From Pseudoscleropodium purum (Eukaryota; Streptophyta; Bryopsida; Hypnales; Brachytheciaceae), in the NCBI GenBank assembly GCA_963969395.1, contig OZ017799.1, positions 12,774,501 through 12,838,500 on the forward strand: a stretch of 64,000 nt of DNA, written 5' to 3'. A program made the translations under genes and the position numbers. The notes beneath the pieces were generated by a model, which was not told where the DNA came from, did no database searches, and saw nothing but the letters and a program-made list of their open reading frames with translations. Positions 21,335 to 32,819 of the stretch are shown one piece after another. Positions within the stretch are counted from its first letter, which is position 1. Each line of letters begins with the position of its first letter.

Positions 21335-22403
21335 CACTAGTAGAAAAATACAATGACCAAATCAACAAAACTCAATACAAAAGTGTTGATTTTTTTTGTT
21401 GATTTGGGTACTTTTGGACACAAAAGTGTTGATTTCTTAACAAAAAACTGTTAATTTTTTTGTTGATTTGGTCACATTTTTTTTTAATAAAAGTTGTTTG
21501 GAATTTTTTTCTACAATTGAGTAACCAATCCTAAGATGCCACATAGACAATTTAAAACATCCACGTGGCGTTGCCAAGTGGTCCCTACTATGTGAACGGC
21601 CCCACATGTCACATGGCAAATGCCACCACCAAGGTTTGAATCTTGAATCTCATGAATGAGGTTCAAAGTTCAAAACATTGCACCATTTGTAATTTCACAT
21701 GATTACAAGTGGTGCAAAAACTTATTTATGTACTTTTTTGAATTTTTTTATTATGGTCACTTCAAGTCAGTAGACTTTGGAGGCAATTTTCACCTTGTAA
21801 ACTTTGAAAAAAAAATCTTTGACTAACAAAAGTTGGAAAATTGAGCTATTTTTCACCTTCAACAATCTGTTTGAGATGTAGATCTTCCAATCAAAAGTTA
21901 TAGACAAAAATCAGAGAAGGTGTTTAAATATGTAAAAAAGAATGTCCATTTCCACCCCTCTCTGAATTTTGTCCATAACTTTTTATTAGAAGATCTAAAT
22001 CTCAAAAATATTGTTGGAGGTGAAAGATAGCTTAATTTTACAACTTTTTTTAGTTCAAAGTTTTTTGAAAAAAGTTCAATTACAAGACCGAAATCACCCC
22101 AAAAGTCTACTGACTTTAATAGACACCAAATTATGTAATTATTTTATTCTTAAATTTACATTGTATATTGAAGATTTCCAAAGATTTTCAAAGATTCTTA
22201 AAGATTCTTAAAGATTCCAAAAAAAATTAACAACTTTTTGTTGATGTGATAATTGCACTATCCAAATCAACAAAAAAAAAATGAGACTATTTTGTTAATT
22301 TGGACACAGTTAACAAAAATTTGTAAAAATAGACAGTATAGTATCCAAATTATCAAGAAATTGTTGATGTTTTCTTAATTTGAGGACCATTTTTCTACTA
22401 GTG
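21335..22403. mobile_element. CACTA element C (TSD GTA), inserted in hAT pseudogene
   Basis: 1,069 bp with termini CACTAGTAGAAAAATACAAT (left) and, on the opposite strand, CACTAGTAGAAAAATGGTCC (right): 15 identical terminal bases. The flanking triplet is GTA on both sides (21332-21334, 22404-22406). Subterminal AAATCAACAAAA / TTGTTGATTT repeats lie at both ends, like transposase-binding repeats of CACTA elements. It encodes nothing and carries a large fold-back at 21764-22117. Confidence 0.92.
21764..22117. repeat. Long imperfect hairpin inside CACTA-C
   Basis: Two arms of roughly 160 bp pair along their length: AAGTCAGTAGACTTTGG at the left matches the inverse of AAAAGTCTACTGACTTT at the right, and inner blocks such as AAAAGTTATAGACAAAA match AAAAGTTATGGACAAAA. 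The turn is near 21940. Related hairpin sequence recurs at about 53570-53830, and a half-copy lies near 61040-61200. Confidence 0.75.
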
Positions 22404-23671
22404 GTAATGGTATTGAAGGCTAACAATGTAGAGAAGTATGAGGGCAAGCGAATGTATAAAGAAGATGGTGTGTCTCTGCCTCGTTTGAAGAAGGATAATA
22501 CTTTTGTGAACATCGTTTGTAAACACTTGAAGTCATTAGAAGATTTTAGAAGGCTAGTAAGGTTGTTTCAGGGCCATTCCCATTGTTGCTCCCACGGTAG
22601 CCTAAGAACAACTACTATTAGATAGATAGATGTTTTTTAAAAAGTCTTAAATAAAAAAAATTAAATATATTTTTTTAATAATGTGGTAGTCATTGTGCCA
22701 CATCAAGCAGCTCGTGTAACAAGTTCTCAAAGTCTAAAATCCTCAAGGAATTCATAACCCTCCAAAGTAGTTGAAAATCTTTTAATGTATACAAACTGTA
22801 GATAGGTTGTAAGCAAGGCAACAATGTGGCTAAGTAGTTGACCATTGGTTTAGAGGGTGAACTCAAGAAGACGGGAGTGCAATTGTCAATCATCTTTCAA
22901 AATTTTGAATCATGATCTTCCTATGTTTAACTATGAGCTTGAACAACATAACATTTACTTAGACATTTGAAGGTAAATATATGCATGAGTTAAAAGCATT
23001 GGTTTGAGATTACAAGCTTAGAGATGAGTGAGCACTTGCATGCTTTTGTTATATTTGCCTATAGGCTGTTGTGTATTCTTCAAGGATCATCTCCATTAGT
23101 GTTGATGAAGTGATTGCAATTGACAACTCCTCCTAGATTGGTATCCATGTGTATGTGATGGAGTATTGAGAGAGAATCCTTCACTTACTGCACTTGTCTT
23201 GTCTTTCCAATGGTGACACTATGGACCACTTGACAAATGTTATAATGCATGCCTTATTGGATGAGGGAGGTTTGACCTATAAAGAGATTGTATCTAAATT
23301 TGTTTGTTTGGAGGTTGATGGAGACATGGAGTCAATACATTCCAAAGGCTAAAAAATGGTGTTGCTACTTAAATAAGGAAAAAGGGCTTTGTTCATAATT
23401 ATTGGGAGCTAGTTTTGTAAGTCATAGGATCAATCTGGTCATGGAGACTCTTTCAAAGTATCTAATAGTTTGTTACTTTGAGGGCTTCTTCCATTCTATC
23501 TACTTGTACTTTTGTCAAAGTGGTAAGTGGTATGCTAAACTAGAGAAGTTTGTTGATCTCGTAGAAACTAAAAGAAACAAGATGGTACGCAATGGTGAAA
23601 CATGTTGGATATCCATGATAAAGAGTGAATCATGAGGGCTTCTCCCATCTCAAAGAATCATTATTAGACAC

Positions 23672-24510
23672 ATGTAACTGTAGGATCTTGTAGTACATTT
23701 GTTTGAAAAGATGTGGAAAAAATTTCAAAAATTTCCACTATGTAGATTGTAAGATATAAGTATTTAGATTGGCAAAATATCCTTTTCAGGCCCTACAAAA
23801 AAATTAGGTAGCTACACTTCACAAGGTCAAATTTGTATGAAAAAATGTCCAAAATGTTGGTTACTCTTTGGATTCATTCTTCAAGGCAAGTTGATTTCAT
23901 GCTTAAAAAAATTTTAGATCATTTGAAACTGTAAAACATATAAAAAAAAAAGTAGTAAGTTGAAATAAGTAGAGTATGACTCAAAATACAAAATTATTAA
24001 GAATTTGGTTATGGAATTGAAAAATTCCAATCTCTATGGTTATAATGTTCAAATAAAAAATCTATTTCTTTTTGTTTTATTTTTTTTCAAAAAATATTGA
24101 AAATTGAATTAAATAAAGGACTTCAAAGTTTATTTTAAAGTCTAGAATCCATATTTGTTTGCAAACTAAAACTCTTCATAACTTTCAAATTTCTCATTAA
24201 TCAAAATAAAATGATCCAAAGCTTTCTAAGTACATAAAAATCTTGAAAACCAATTTTAAATTTTTATTTCTTAAAAAGTGATTTTTAGAGAAAATTGGCT
24301 TGCCCAAACTCCCTAAAGACCAATGAAAATTACATATCATGCAATAACTTCTTAACCATGTATCAAAATTTATGAAAATTATTGCACCTTAAAGCTACTC
24401 CTTGGTCAGATGTTGTGTGAAAATTTCAAAGAAGAAAAGTAAATTTTTGTTCATGGTCAGCTCCCCAAAATTGCATCGTTGCCAAAAAACATAGTTCACT
24501 ATTTCTTTCA
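23672..24510 (+). mobile_element. TTAA-1 element fragment, copy 3
   Basis: Aligns with the interior of 18142-19054 from the TGTAGGATCTTGTAGTA block to the GTTGCCAAAAAACA block near the right end, but both termini are missing, so no TTAA flanks are seen. It abuts the truncated end of the hAT pseudogene. Confidence 0.6.
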
Positions 24511-24671
24511 ATAAATTATATGATTATAAAACATTCAAATTAGATGATTTTTTTTATCATCAATAGCTTTAAACATTAAAGTACACTCTAGAATATATTA
24601 TTTGCAATCTAATTTGTTACCATACCACTCAAAATTCAACCTTCAAAATTCAACCTTTGCATTCCTTTAAT

Positions 24672-25557
24672 TTCTAAAGCCCTATAGTGTCCCCTCCAAG
24701 GACAAAATGTATTTTGGGCAAGTTTATATGGCTTAAATATTTGATGTGATTTTTTAAAAACGTTTTGCAAAGATAGAATAACATGGTAACTTTCAAAAAA
24801 TATAATTTTTATTATATTCAATGCTTGGGAGAAAAAGTTATGTCACAATAAGCCCAAATTTGAGTTTGGCAAGCAAGCAAGAAAAACAAAATAAACTTAA
24901 AGTTATTTAATAAATAAAAATTTCACATAGATTGTATTTTAATCTACTTAAGAAGCTTTGATTCATTCCTTTTGGATTAATGATGTGAAAGTTATGAATA
25001 ATCTAGGTTTGGAGGCAATTAGAACATTTTCTTTAAAAATAAGTTGTAGGATTCATTTTTGAATTTTATTTTTACAATTTAAAAAAAAAGTTTCACAAGG
25101 TTAAGATTTCTTGCTAGAACAATCTCACTATTGAGATCAATGTGTTTCAATTCCATTTTAGAGCTATTAATGGTTAGTTTTCCCTTCAATCTTGAATTGA
25201 GTTTTGACTCTATTGAACAATTTTTTAATTAGTGAAAATTAAGTTTTATTGCTGAATTTTTTTCACTAACTCTAAACTTGATTTTTCAACATAAATAAAT
25301 AGAAATTTAAAATAAGTAGTGGAAAAATTTTAAGCTAAAAAGATTTACAACCAAAAAATTTAGTCAAGCAAGGTGCACAAAAGTTGATTTTCTTTACTTT
25401 AAATGCAAATATCTTACAATTCACATAGTCCAAAAATTTGAAATTCCTTACACACATTTATACACTATTCTAGTACAAGATTCTACCATGAGATATGAGA
25501 AAGAAAACAATTTTAATGTTTGTTTTGAATGTTATCCATTGCTTGAAAGGCATAATT
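24672..25557 (-). mobile_element. TTAA-1 element, degenerate copy 4 (reverse)
   Basis: Read in reverse it parallels 45981-46897: the left part TTTAATTTCTAAAGCCC resembles the inverted right end of that copy, and the block around 25105-25160 (AGAACAATCTCACTATTGAG) is the inverse of that near 46440. The right boundary is degraded and approximate. Confidence 0.45.
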
Positions 25558-25679
25558 GGATCCTACATTGTAAACACCCAATAGGATTTCATTACGACAA
25601 TTTCACTAAAAACATGGTTGTGTTCACATTATTCCAAGGGTGGGAATAAAGTGCCCACACTCTCAAATTTTAATTGTAT

Positions 25680-26110
25680 ACATCTTGTATAATTAGCAAT
25701 TAGTTTTTGTATTGCTTTTGAGTCTAGATGCAAGTGTTACATTTTGGTCAACGATGATTATGGATGAATATACTTTAGGTATATCATTGATATTTGCAAA
25801 AATTATTTTTCTCATTCACTTTATATTAGTTTTAAATCCAAAAGTTTTGATACGTAGTTGTGTACAAATGATTCTATTTGTTTTATATTTATTTTATATT
25901 CTATCTATTTTCAAACTCACTAATACAATGGCCTAAATAAATTATATATGTATAGATGTTAATTTACAAATATTTTTGGATAAATTTTACACTATTCAAA
26001 TAGCCATGCATAGGAAAAATAAGTTAGTTTGACAAAGATCAAAAGACAAATGGTCTACACTTACGTTTCATTAGAATAAACATCTTTTGAATGGGTTTTT
26101 TTGGGAAAAG
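25680..26110. repeat. Dispersed repeat, inverted relative of 52340-53000
   Basis: Its reverse complement aligns in blocks with 52340-52560 and 52870-53020 (shared ATAAAATATAAAATAAATATA, GTAAATTGACATCTATA and CCAAAATGTGACAC-like blocks). This copy lacks the GC-richer insert found at 52564-52850, so it acts as an approximate empty site. No coding content recognised. Confidence 0.55.
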
Positions 26111-27713
26111 ATGTCCAAGTGCACTACTGTATTATTACTTTGATTACTCTATGTTTGTGTGCCATTGGTGTCAAGACCCTTAGTCTAATATGTATTTGTG
26201 CCACCTTGGTGAGTAAGGGGGACATGACTCCCCTAACCTTGTGAGAGAGATTAGATGAGACAAATGAGGAGTCTCAAGTAAATAAGGTGCCAAAGAACTT
26301 TGGTCAAGACAAATTGGATGGTCTACTACACATTCTTGAAAAGATGGTGAAAACATGCATCTATGGGTTCAAAAAACAAGAGGATCTAAGTTGAGAATCA
26401 AAAGTTATAGCTCTTCAAAGTTGATAGTATTCTAGTAGCAAATCTAGAGTAGGAATGTGAAAGTAGTGGGTCTAGGAAGATTTCTTTGTTCAAATAGGGC
26501 ATATTGCACATTGTTGAAAAGCTAATGAGGGAAGGTTTTTAGAATGCTACTTAGGTTCTTAAGGAGATTGGCTATGAACTAGAAGCTATGGGCAATCAAA
26601 AAAGGATGGAATTTAGGAGAACTTAACCTTCTAGGGGACTTGAATCTTTAGAGGGTAATAATATAGTCAATAGTCAATACGTGTTGCATTTGGAAAAAAA
26701 AAGTCTATAGTGATCAATAAAAACATGAGATCACAAAAATGAAATTATACTTTGGATATGGTGATCAAAAGGCTTTTGGATCTCAATTCTAAGTCTAAGG
26801 CATGGAATTGACTATTCATCTAAAATTGAATGTGTTCTCAATATCCTAGAGACTCTCAAAGACAGGAGGTCTCTTGAATCCTACAAAGAGTGTTATGAAG
26901 AAGGCCGGTCCCCTTCCTCACTTCTAAATGGTGTCATGGTGAGGTATAGTAGCCATAGACAATGAAGTTGGTGATGGAGCCTCACTGTTGCTTTGTGTAT
27001 TACCATCAAGTATTTGGACACTATTTGATATTGTTTGGATGGTGTCTCTCTCTCTAAGAATCTATGATCTAAGTCCCAAATTTTGAATCCTAAGGTGAGT
27101 TTTGAAGTTAGATGGTTTAGGCCTAGTAGAGAGTTGATTACCATTCAAGGGTGGTAAGTGGTGGTAGAGAGTAGTGTTACTATTGGACACTTAAACTTGT
27201 ATGGAGGTTATGTTCTATATCCTCAAATAACATGTCCATTATCTTGTAGAAGTTAAGTGCTAAGAGTCATAGAAAATGGGACCTTGTGACTAAAATTAGA
27301 ACCTAACATTGTCAATGTGTGTGGTATGTATAGTGTAAGAAGATTGTGACTCTTGGTGTCACTAAAAGTGAAATGTTAAAGAAGCATGTTGATTTAGCTT
27401 GAAGAATTGAGTGTCATTAAGGGACATGACAATCAACAAGTATTGAATCATTATAATTTTGCCCTCCCACTCTTTGTTATTTTTTAAAGAGAGCTCTATT
27501 TTCTTATCAATGACTAATTGAAAAAGAATTTCTTGCCAACCTACACCACAAATAAAAGTAGAAACAAAATTTCATCCAAGCAAGTTTATAAACATACTAT
27601 AGTCCAATCCATTTTATAACTTTAAATTTGCATGTACTTGTATTCAATATACTTGCATTAATCGATTGACCTAAGCATAGCTATAATAGCAAAGAGTGCC
27701 CTACCTCTCTTCT
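26111..27713. other. Possible remnant of an unknown element with short coding-like stretches
   Basis: Composition is closer to decayed coding DNA than to neighbouring repeats, and phrases such as L-D-G-L-L-H-I-L-E-K-M-V-K-T-C (about 26310-26355) and V-L-N-I-L-E-T-L-K-D-R-R-S-L-E (about 26835-26880) look protein-like, but stops are frequent. I cannot name a family; a dead retroelement gag is one possibility. Confidence 0.25.
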
Positions 27714-27717
27714 TTAA

Positions 27718-28448
27718 CTACTAATTAGTGTCCCAAAGGGTGTTTCAAAATAGGTTAAAATTGTGAAGAACTTGAGCAATTTTTTTTCTCATTTTTTCTT
27801 AGATTGGATAGAATGTAACCACAAAATCTTAAAGTTTACAATGAAAGTGACAACCTCAAAATTTTCAGATAATTAGACTTTAAGATTTAAGAGATACTGG
27901 TATTTAGATTTGAAGTTTTATTTAGGTCAATGAAAATATAGGGCAACACTTTTTGAAGGAGCATGTCTTTGTGAGAGTATTTTGAAATGATATTTTCTTA
28001 TATTTAATGAAAGATAAAAGAATTAAGACTATACTTGTAAAATTTCACAATTTTCGAGCAATTTTCATTTCAAGGTGGAGCTTAAAATGCATAGTGGTCA
28101 CTAAAATGAAAGAAGTGTTTGCAAAAATGGGGCATTGTTTTCTCTTTGGATATGATCTTTTTGGGGTGGACAAGAATCACATTGGTTGATTAACTTTCTA
28201 GTCTTGCCCAAACCTAACTGAGCCATAAATGATCAAGTTGTAAACTACACTACACCACTTAACTTTGAAAAATTCCACAAGGTGGAGTTTAATTTGGAAT
28301 TTGATGAAATTATTGCCATTGGATTTATAATGCAATCTATTTCTAAGAAATAATTTTTATGTTAAGAAAAATTTCAAATTTCAAAAAAAAAAAACAGCTC
28401 AAAAAAGAGGGGCATTGACTAGAAAATGGTCACTTGGGTTATTAGGGG
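27718..28448. mobile_element. Candidate TTAA-1-like element, sharing a TTAA with the next one
   Basis: Its right end TTATTAGGGG directly precedes TTAA (28449-28452), from which the next TTAA-1 copy starts. A candidate left end CTACTAATTAGTG follows TTAA at 27714-27717. Internal similarity to the family is weak, so this is tentative. Confidence 0.4.
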
Positions 28449-28452
28449 TTAA

Positions 28453-29380
28453 CCCCTAGAGTTCCATGACTATGTTTCGACAGAAAACGCTCAAAAATTG
28501 CCATTTTTAGTTCAAATTCCAAATTTTTGAAATTTTTCTTTTGACATATATAACTGTAGGATCTTGTAGTATGCTGACTTGAAAATATGTGGTAAGAATT
28601 TCAAAAAAATTCGATGTGTGGATTGCAAGATATTAGCATTGAAATTCATTGAAATCATTTTTTGGGCCCTGCAAAAAACAAGGCACTTGCACTACACAAG
28701 CTCACTTTTCTATGAAAAAATGAACAAAATGGTGGTGCTTCTTTAGATTATTTTTCCTAACCAAGTTGGTCACATGCTTGAAATTTTTTAAATCATTTGG
28801 AATTGAACAACATATAGGAAAAAAAATAGTAAGTAGGTAGTAATAGGGAATGATTCAAAATACTAAATTATTAAGAATTTAATTATGGAATTGAAAAATT
28901 CCAATCCCAATATTTGAAATGTTTTAATAAAAAATCTATATTTTATGATTATATCTTTTTCCAAAAATATTGAAAATTGGGTAAGATAAATAATTTCAAA
29001 GTTTGTTTTAAAGTATAAAATCCATAACCATGCCCACAAACAAAAAATCCTCATAACTTTTGATGCATTGATCAAAATAAAAAGATTCAAAGCTTTCCAT
29101 GTATACATAATTTTAGAAAATCAATTTCAAATTTTTGGTTATGAAAAAAGTAATTTTTTCTGATCTGCCCAAACTGCCCTATTACATAATAAAAAGGAAC
29201 ATATTAGGCTATAACTTTTGACAATTATTTCCAAATGTCATGAAATTTAGTGCATATGAAAGATATTCCTAGTTTCTACTTTTTACTAAAATTTGGGCCG
29301 AAAATATAAAAATCTCTAGTCACCTAGCACTTGCCCAAAATTTCTATATAGCCAAAAAATACAACTTGGCCCGTTAGGGG
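28453..29380 (+). mobile_element. TTAA-1 element, copy 6
   Basis: 928 bp flanked by TTAA at 28449-28452 and 29381-29384. Ends: CCCCTAGAGTTCCATGAC (left) and CTTGGCCCGTTAGGGG (right). Collinear with 18142-19054 over its full length (TTGCCATTTTTAG near the left end, GGCCGAAAATATAAAAATCTC near the right). Non-coding. Confidence 0.82.
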
Positions 29381-29536
29381 TTAATTGCCTTTTGGCCAAC
29401 TTTGAATTCTACATAATCACTTTGTATGTTGTCAGCTATATTATGTTTTATAAGCTCTTGAGGACCACTATATGCTAGAGAGATGTAATTGGAATGTTGA
29501 CAATTGTTGCATTCCCATCAAGAGACTCATGTGATT

Positions 29537-29855
29537 GATAATTGACTTGAATTAGCCCTTCTTCTACAATTCTACATAATCCCATAAGAATGGTAAAGTT
29601 TTTTTGGATAAGACAAAAGATTAGCACTCAAGTCTTGGGGTTTTAGTTCGTGAAAAAAATAAGGATTCACATGTGAACACCTACTAATTTATAGTGACAA
29701 TTAACTTAAACTAGCCCTTCTTCTACAACTCTACATAATCCCAGAAGAATGGCAAAGTTTTTTTTGAGAAAACTAAAGATTAGTATTCAAGTCTTGGGGG
29801 TTGTAGTTCGTAAAAAAACAAGGATACACATGTGAACACCTACTAATTTATAGGG
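29537..29855. repeat. Two-copy tandem duplication, ~159-bp period
   Basis: GATAATTGACTTGAATTAGC-type starts at about 29537 and 29696 are followed by the same sequence through CACCTACTAATTTATAG in both copies. The copies differ at scattered sites, so the duplication is not recent. Confidence 0.8.
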
Positions 29856-30177
29856 GGATATTATTTTTGGTCTACTATTTTTTTGGCACTCTATGATTAT
29901 ATAATTTTCTAATTTAGATAATTAAAAAGGGGGCATACATTAATTTTAATTTTCAAATGCTGTGAATATATCATATACTATCTTACTATAATTTTTTCTT
30001 TCCCTTGTAGTTTTTTTTACCCCATTTTTTTCCAACTCTTTCCTTTATGGGTTAATAACAAGTTTACCATTAAACACCTCAAAATCCCCACTAAAGCTAT
30101 TCCATGAACAACCTATTCAATAGGAGTGTGATTTAACACATATGGCTTCAATGATTGAAGTTAAATGGACTATACAC

Positions 30178-30375
30178 CACTAGAAAGAGGCCATGTTTAA
30201 TTGGATGTTTGTGCGTCAAAGTTGACAGGTTTTTTAGTGCATCCAATGTAACATCTTCATGTTACATTGAATATAATTGTAGACATAAACACATGAAGAT
30301 GTTACATTGGATGTGCTAAAAAATCCGTCAACTTTGACACAAGAATATTCAATTAAACATAGCCTCCTTCTTGTG
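30178..30375. mobile_element. Fold-back CACTA MITE, copy 3
   Basis: 198 bp, nearly a perfect inverted repeat: CACTAGAAAGAGGCCATG at the left end and, on the opposite strand, CACAAGAAGGAGGCTATG at the right. Both arms hold GTCAAAGTTGAC, and ACATCCAATGTAACATCTTC lies near the turn. Flanking triplets CAC and AAC match at two of three positions. The interior shares sequence with 1480-1699. Confidence 0.75.
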
Positions 30376-31434
30376 AACTCTATCTTAGTATTGTACAATT
30401 TTCATTTCGTTGATCCTGCTAAGGTATCTTTGCTACTAGTGTAATGTGACAATTTTTGTCACTTCAGGTCCATGTCTTACAATTACACTTAATTTTTCTT
30501 GATATATATACACTATTGATATTGTGCCACAATCTCAATCAGCTTTATTGTAGATTTCTTTGATTGTGTCTATTTTAACATTCACATGAAATTATCTATC
30601 CACATCTTTATTCATTGTGCTATTAAAAATTTGCACCCCCCTATTTGTGAAGGCTAATTTATTAATTAAAATCCCTACTATATGATGTTTTAACATAGCC
30701 TAATTTCATGGACCCTACAGTAGTCCTACATATATTATATAAAAATTTCATCTTTTGAATTAAATGGATTCTATCTTTTAACTCACATAGTTTTTTAAAA
30801 ATCAATAGTGATTTCCTTAGGTAGATAGGATACTTGGATAAATGTCCCCAAACAATCATCTTAAGCATACCATTATAGATGGAAACTTATTCTACAAGAA
30901 AACTTCAATTTCTAAGGAAAAAAATAGGAAAAATACAATCTAAGTTTTAGACAAGATAGCAAAATAGAAAGTATAACATCAAAATGTGTGATATACATTT
31001 CTTTGCACAATAATAAAGCTATCCTAAAAGGATTATCTCTAATTGAAGATAACCAACTATTACATAGATATGCCAATGTAAAAACTGTACAACCAAGATA
31101 CTAGTCATATAAACAAAAAGAAAATCACCTTACAACTAATAAGTTATTGTGTATGTTCACACTTGATGTTAAAATTGATGCTTAAAATGTGAATTTGATC
31201 CAAAAGTAGGTCTAAATTGGTTCCTAAGACCCTAATAACAATGCTCTTTAACTTAACACCAAGTGCAAACATACCTTTACACACCCAAATGAATCAGCCA
31301 TTTTTTTTGGTTGCTGTGCAATTTTTGGCAACTTCTTTACACGGGATAATAATAAAATCATTCTTCAAATTAATTTTTTTTTGTTCACCCACACTAAATC
31401 TGCTTCACTCTAATTTCTTTACGAACTTTTGTGA
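30376..31434. other. AT-rich intergenic DNA, nothing recognised
   Basis: No coding region, element ends or tandem repeat recognised. Confidence 0.4.
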
Positions 31435-32819
31435 AATTTGGGTCACGCGAACGGCGTGCGCAGTTGGCTGCGCGATCTCGTCGTCGCTGATTCACTTCCG
31501 GCGACAGGATCGAAGCGAGTTGAGGACCAGACAAGTGGCCGCCAACACCAACACGGAGCTTCTGATGATCATGATCCGCGTCCTCTATTCAATTGTGGGC
31601 CAGGATTTCTTAGGGTTTTGTCACTTGGGCTTAACTCGCAATTGCTGTCACGAATCATTCGACTTCCCACCGGCCGTCGGGGAAATTGGTTGCAAACTAA
31701 ATTTTGACAACCTTGGTCTTGATTGCCGTTACCAAGCATAATGTCAATGCATCTGGGGTGCTTCCAGAGTGGCGTTGTGCATAGAAAGTGGTTCCAGGAG
31801 GCTTGAGTTATGTCGTTTATAATAAGTTTTCTGCTTTGTAATGTAATCTTCCTGCTTTGCAAAAGGATTCAGAACATACTCTAGTAGTGCCTGCGCGCAG
31901 CCGAAGCTTGCTCTCGTTTTTGCAACAATCAAAGGTGCAACAATTTACAGAGGGTTTTCAATTTTGTAGTGAAACATGGAAGGATTTGCATGTCGAGACA
32001 CCGGAGACGCATTCCTGCATGTCGTTGTCAGGGTGTCAGGGTGTCAGGGTTTAGGGTGAAATATTGAGAGCTCTTCTGAAATTTAGAGGTTTGTCAATGA
32101 GCATCCCCATCCGTGTCCTTTAATAAATGTTTATTCCATTCTGTTTGATTGGCTTTGATTATTTACAAATTTTGTGATATCTTTTTTTTGCATACCAAGG
32201 GCAGAAATTGCTAGTTATGTTCATTAAATATGGCTGGTTGAACTACTAGAATTGATTGGTTTGGAGATAGCTTTCTATTCTTCTTCATATGCTTGTCAAA
32301 TTATTAATTATTATACCTATCAAAATTTAATACATTAGGTTTATCATGAAATTTTATTATAAATTTGTTTTTGTGAAGTAATCATTTTCTTGGTAAAAAT
32401 AGATAAATCCGTTTTATCCATAATGCCAATGGCAAGATGAATGACAAAAGTTGGAAAGCCTCGAAGGAAGAAAGGTGCACAAATATGGCTTTATAAGATT
32501 TAGGCCCATCAAAATTGAACTATAGTGGGTTATAGTGGGTTTTAAGATATAGTTGTTCTAAACTAGTCATAATGATACTGTTGTTCCAACGGGGAGTCTT
32601 GTTGGTTTCATCATCGATAATTTTGACTTTTTATACTTGCATCTTTTGTGGATGATGGTAGAACTTTGCACGCACTAGAGAGTAGAATTTGGACTCCAAG
32701 TCTTAAGGTATATAAAGCTAAAATTTATGCTATGTTTTCATCTTCGCCAGGTGCTTCACCTTATGATGGTTTTTGCCTTAAAAAAGAATTTTCTCTGTAG
32801 AATTCCTTAATTTGTGCAG
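31435..32819 (+). other. GC-shifted region upstream of the MORC exons
   Basis: 31435-31700 is abruptly CpG-rich and could be an old promoter or first exon of the MORC locus; a short GTCAGGGTGTCAGGGT repeat lies near 32030. I looked for the ATPase (GHKL) exons expected here (an N-terminal N-A-x-D helix and a G-x-G-F-K-T loop) and found none. After about 32090 the sequence is AT-rich and intron-like. Confidence 0.35.

Larger units (their letters stand above)
21120..23645 (+). pseudogene. hAT-like transposase pseudogene, split by CACTA-C
   Basis: Frames joined across stops show a zinc-finger-like start (V-V-W-x-x-C-T-T-I-T-K-K, about 21280-21325) continuing after CACTA-C as V-L-K-A-N-N-V-E-K-Y-E-G-K-R (22410-22455). 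Next come D-E-V-I-A-I-D-N-S-S (about 23105), L-T-N-V-I-M-x-A-L (about 23235), S-H-R-I-N-L-V-M-E-T-L (about 23420) and a block ending N-G-E-T-C-W-I-S-M-I (23590-23625), where intact relatives have N-V-K-T-R-W-I-S-M. This order matches a hAT-type transposase family I associate with non-flowering land plants. Many stops; the C-terminus is lost where a TTAA-1 fragment starts (about 23672). Removing CACTA-C and one GTA restores the local frame. Confidence 0.7.

Noticed and set aside
31217..31741. 174-codon plus-strand frame as a MORC N-terminus
   Set aside because: No GHKL ATPase signature residues and the first half is AT-rich low-complexity sequence; only its CpG-rich part may be an old 5-prime region.
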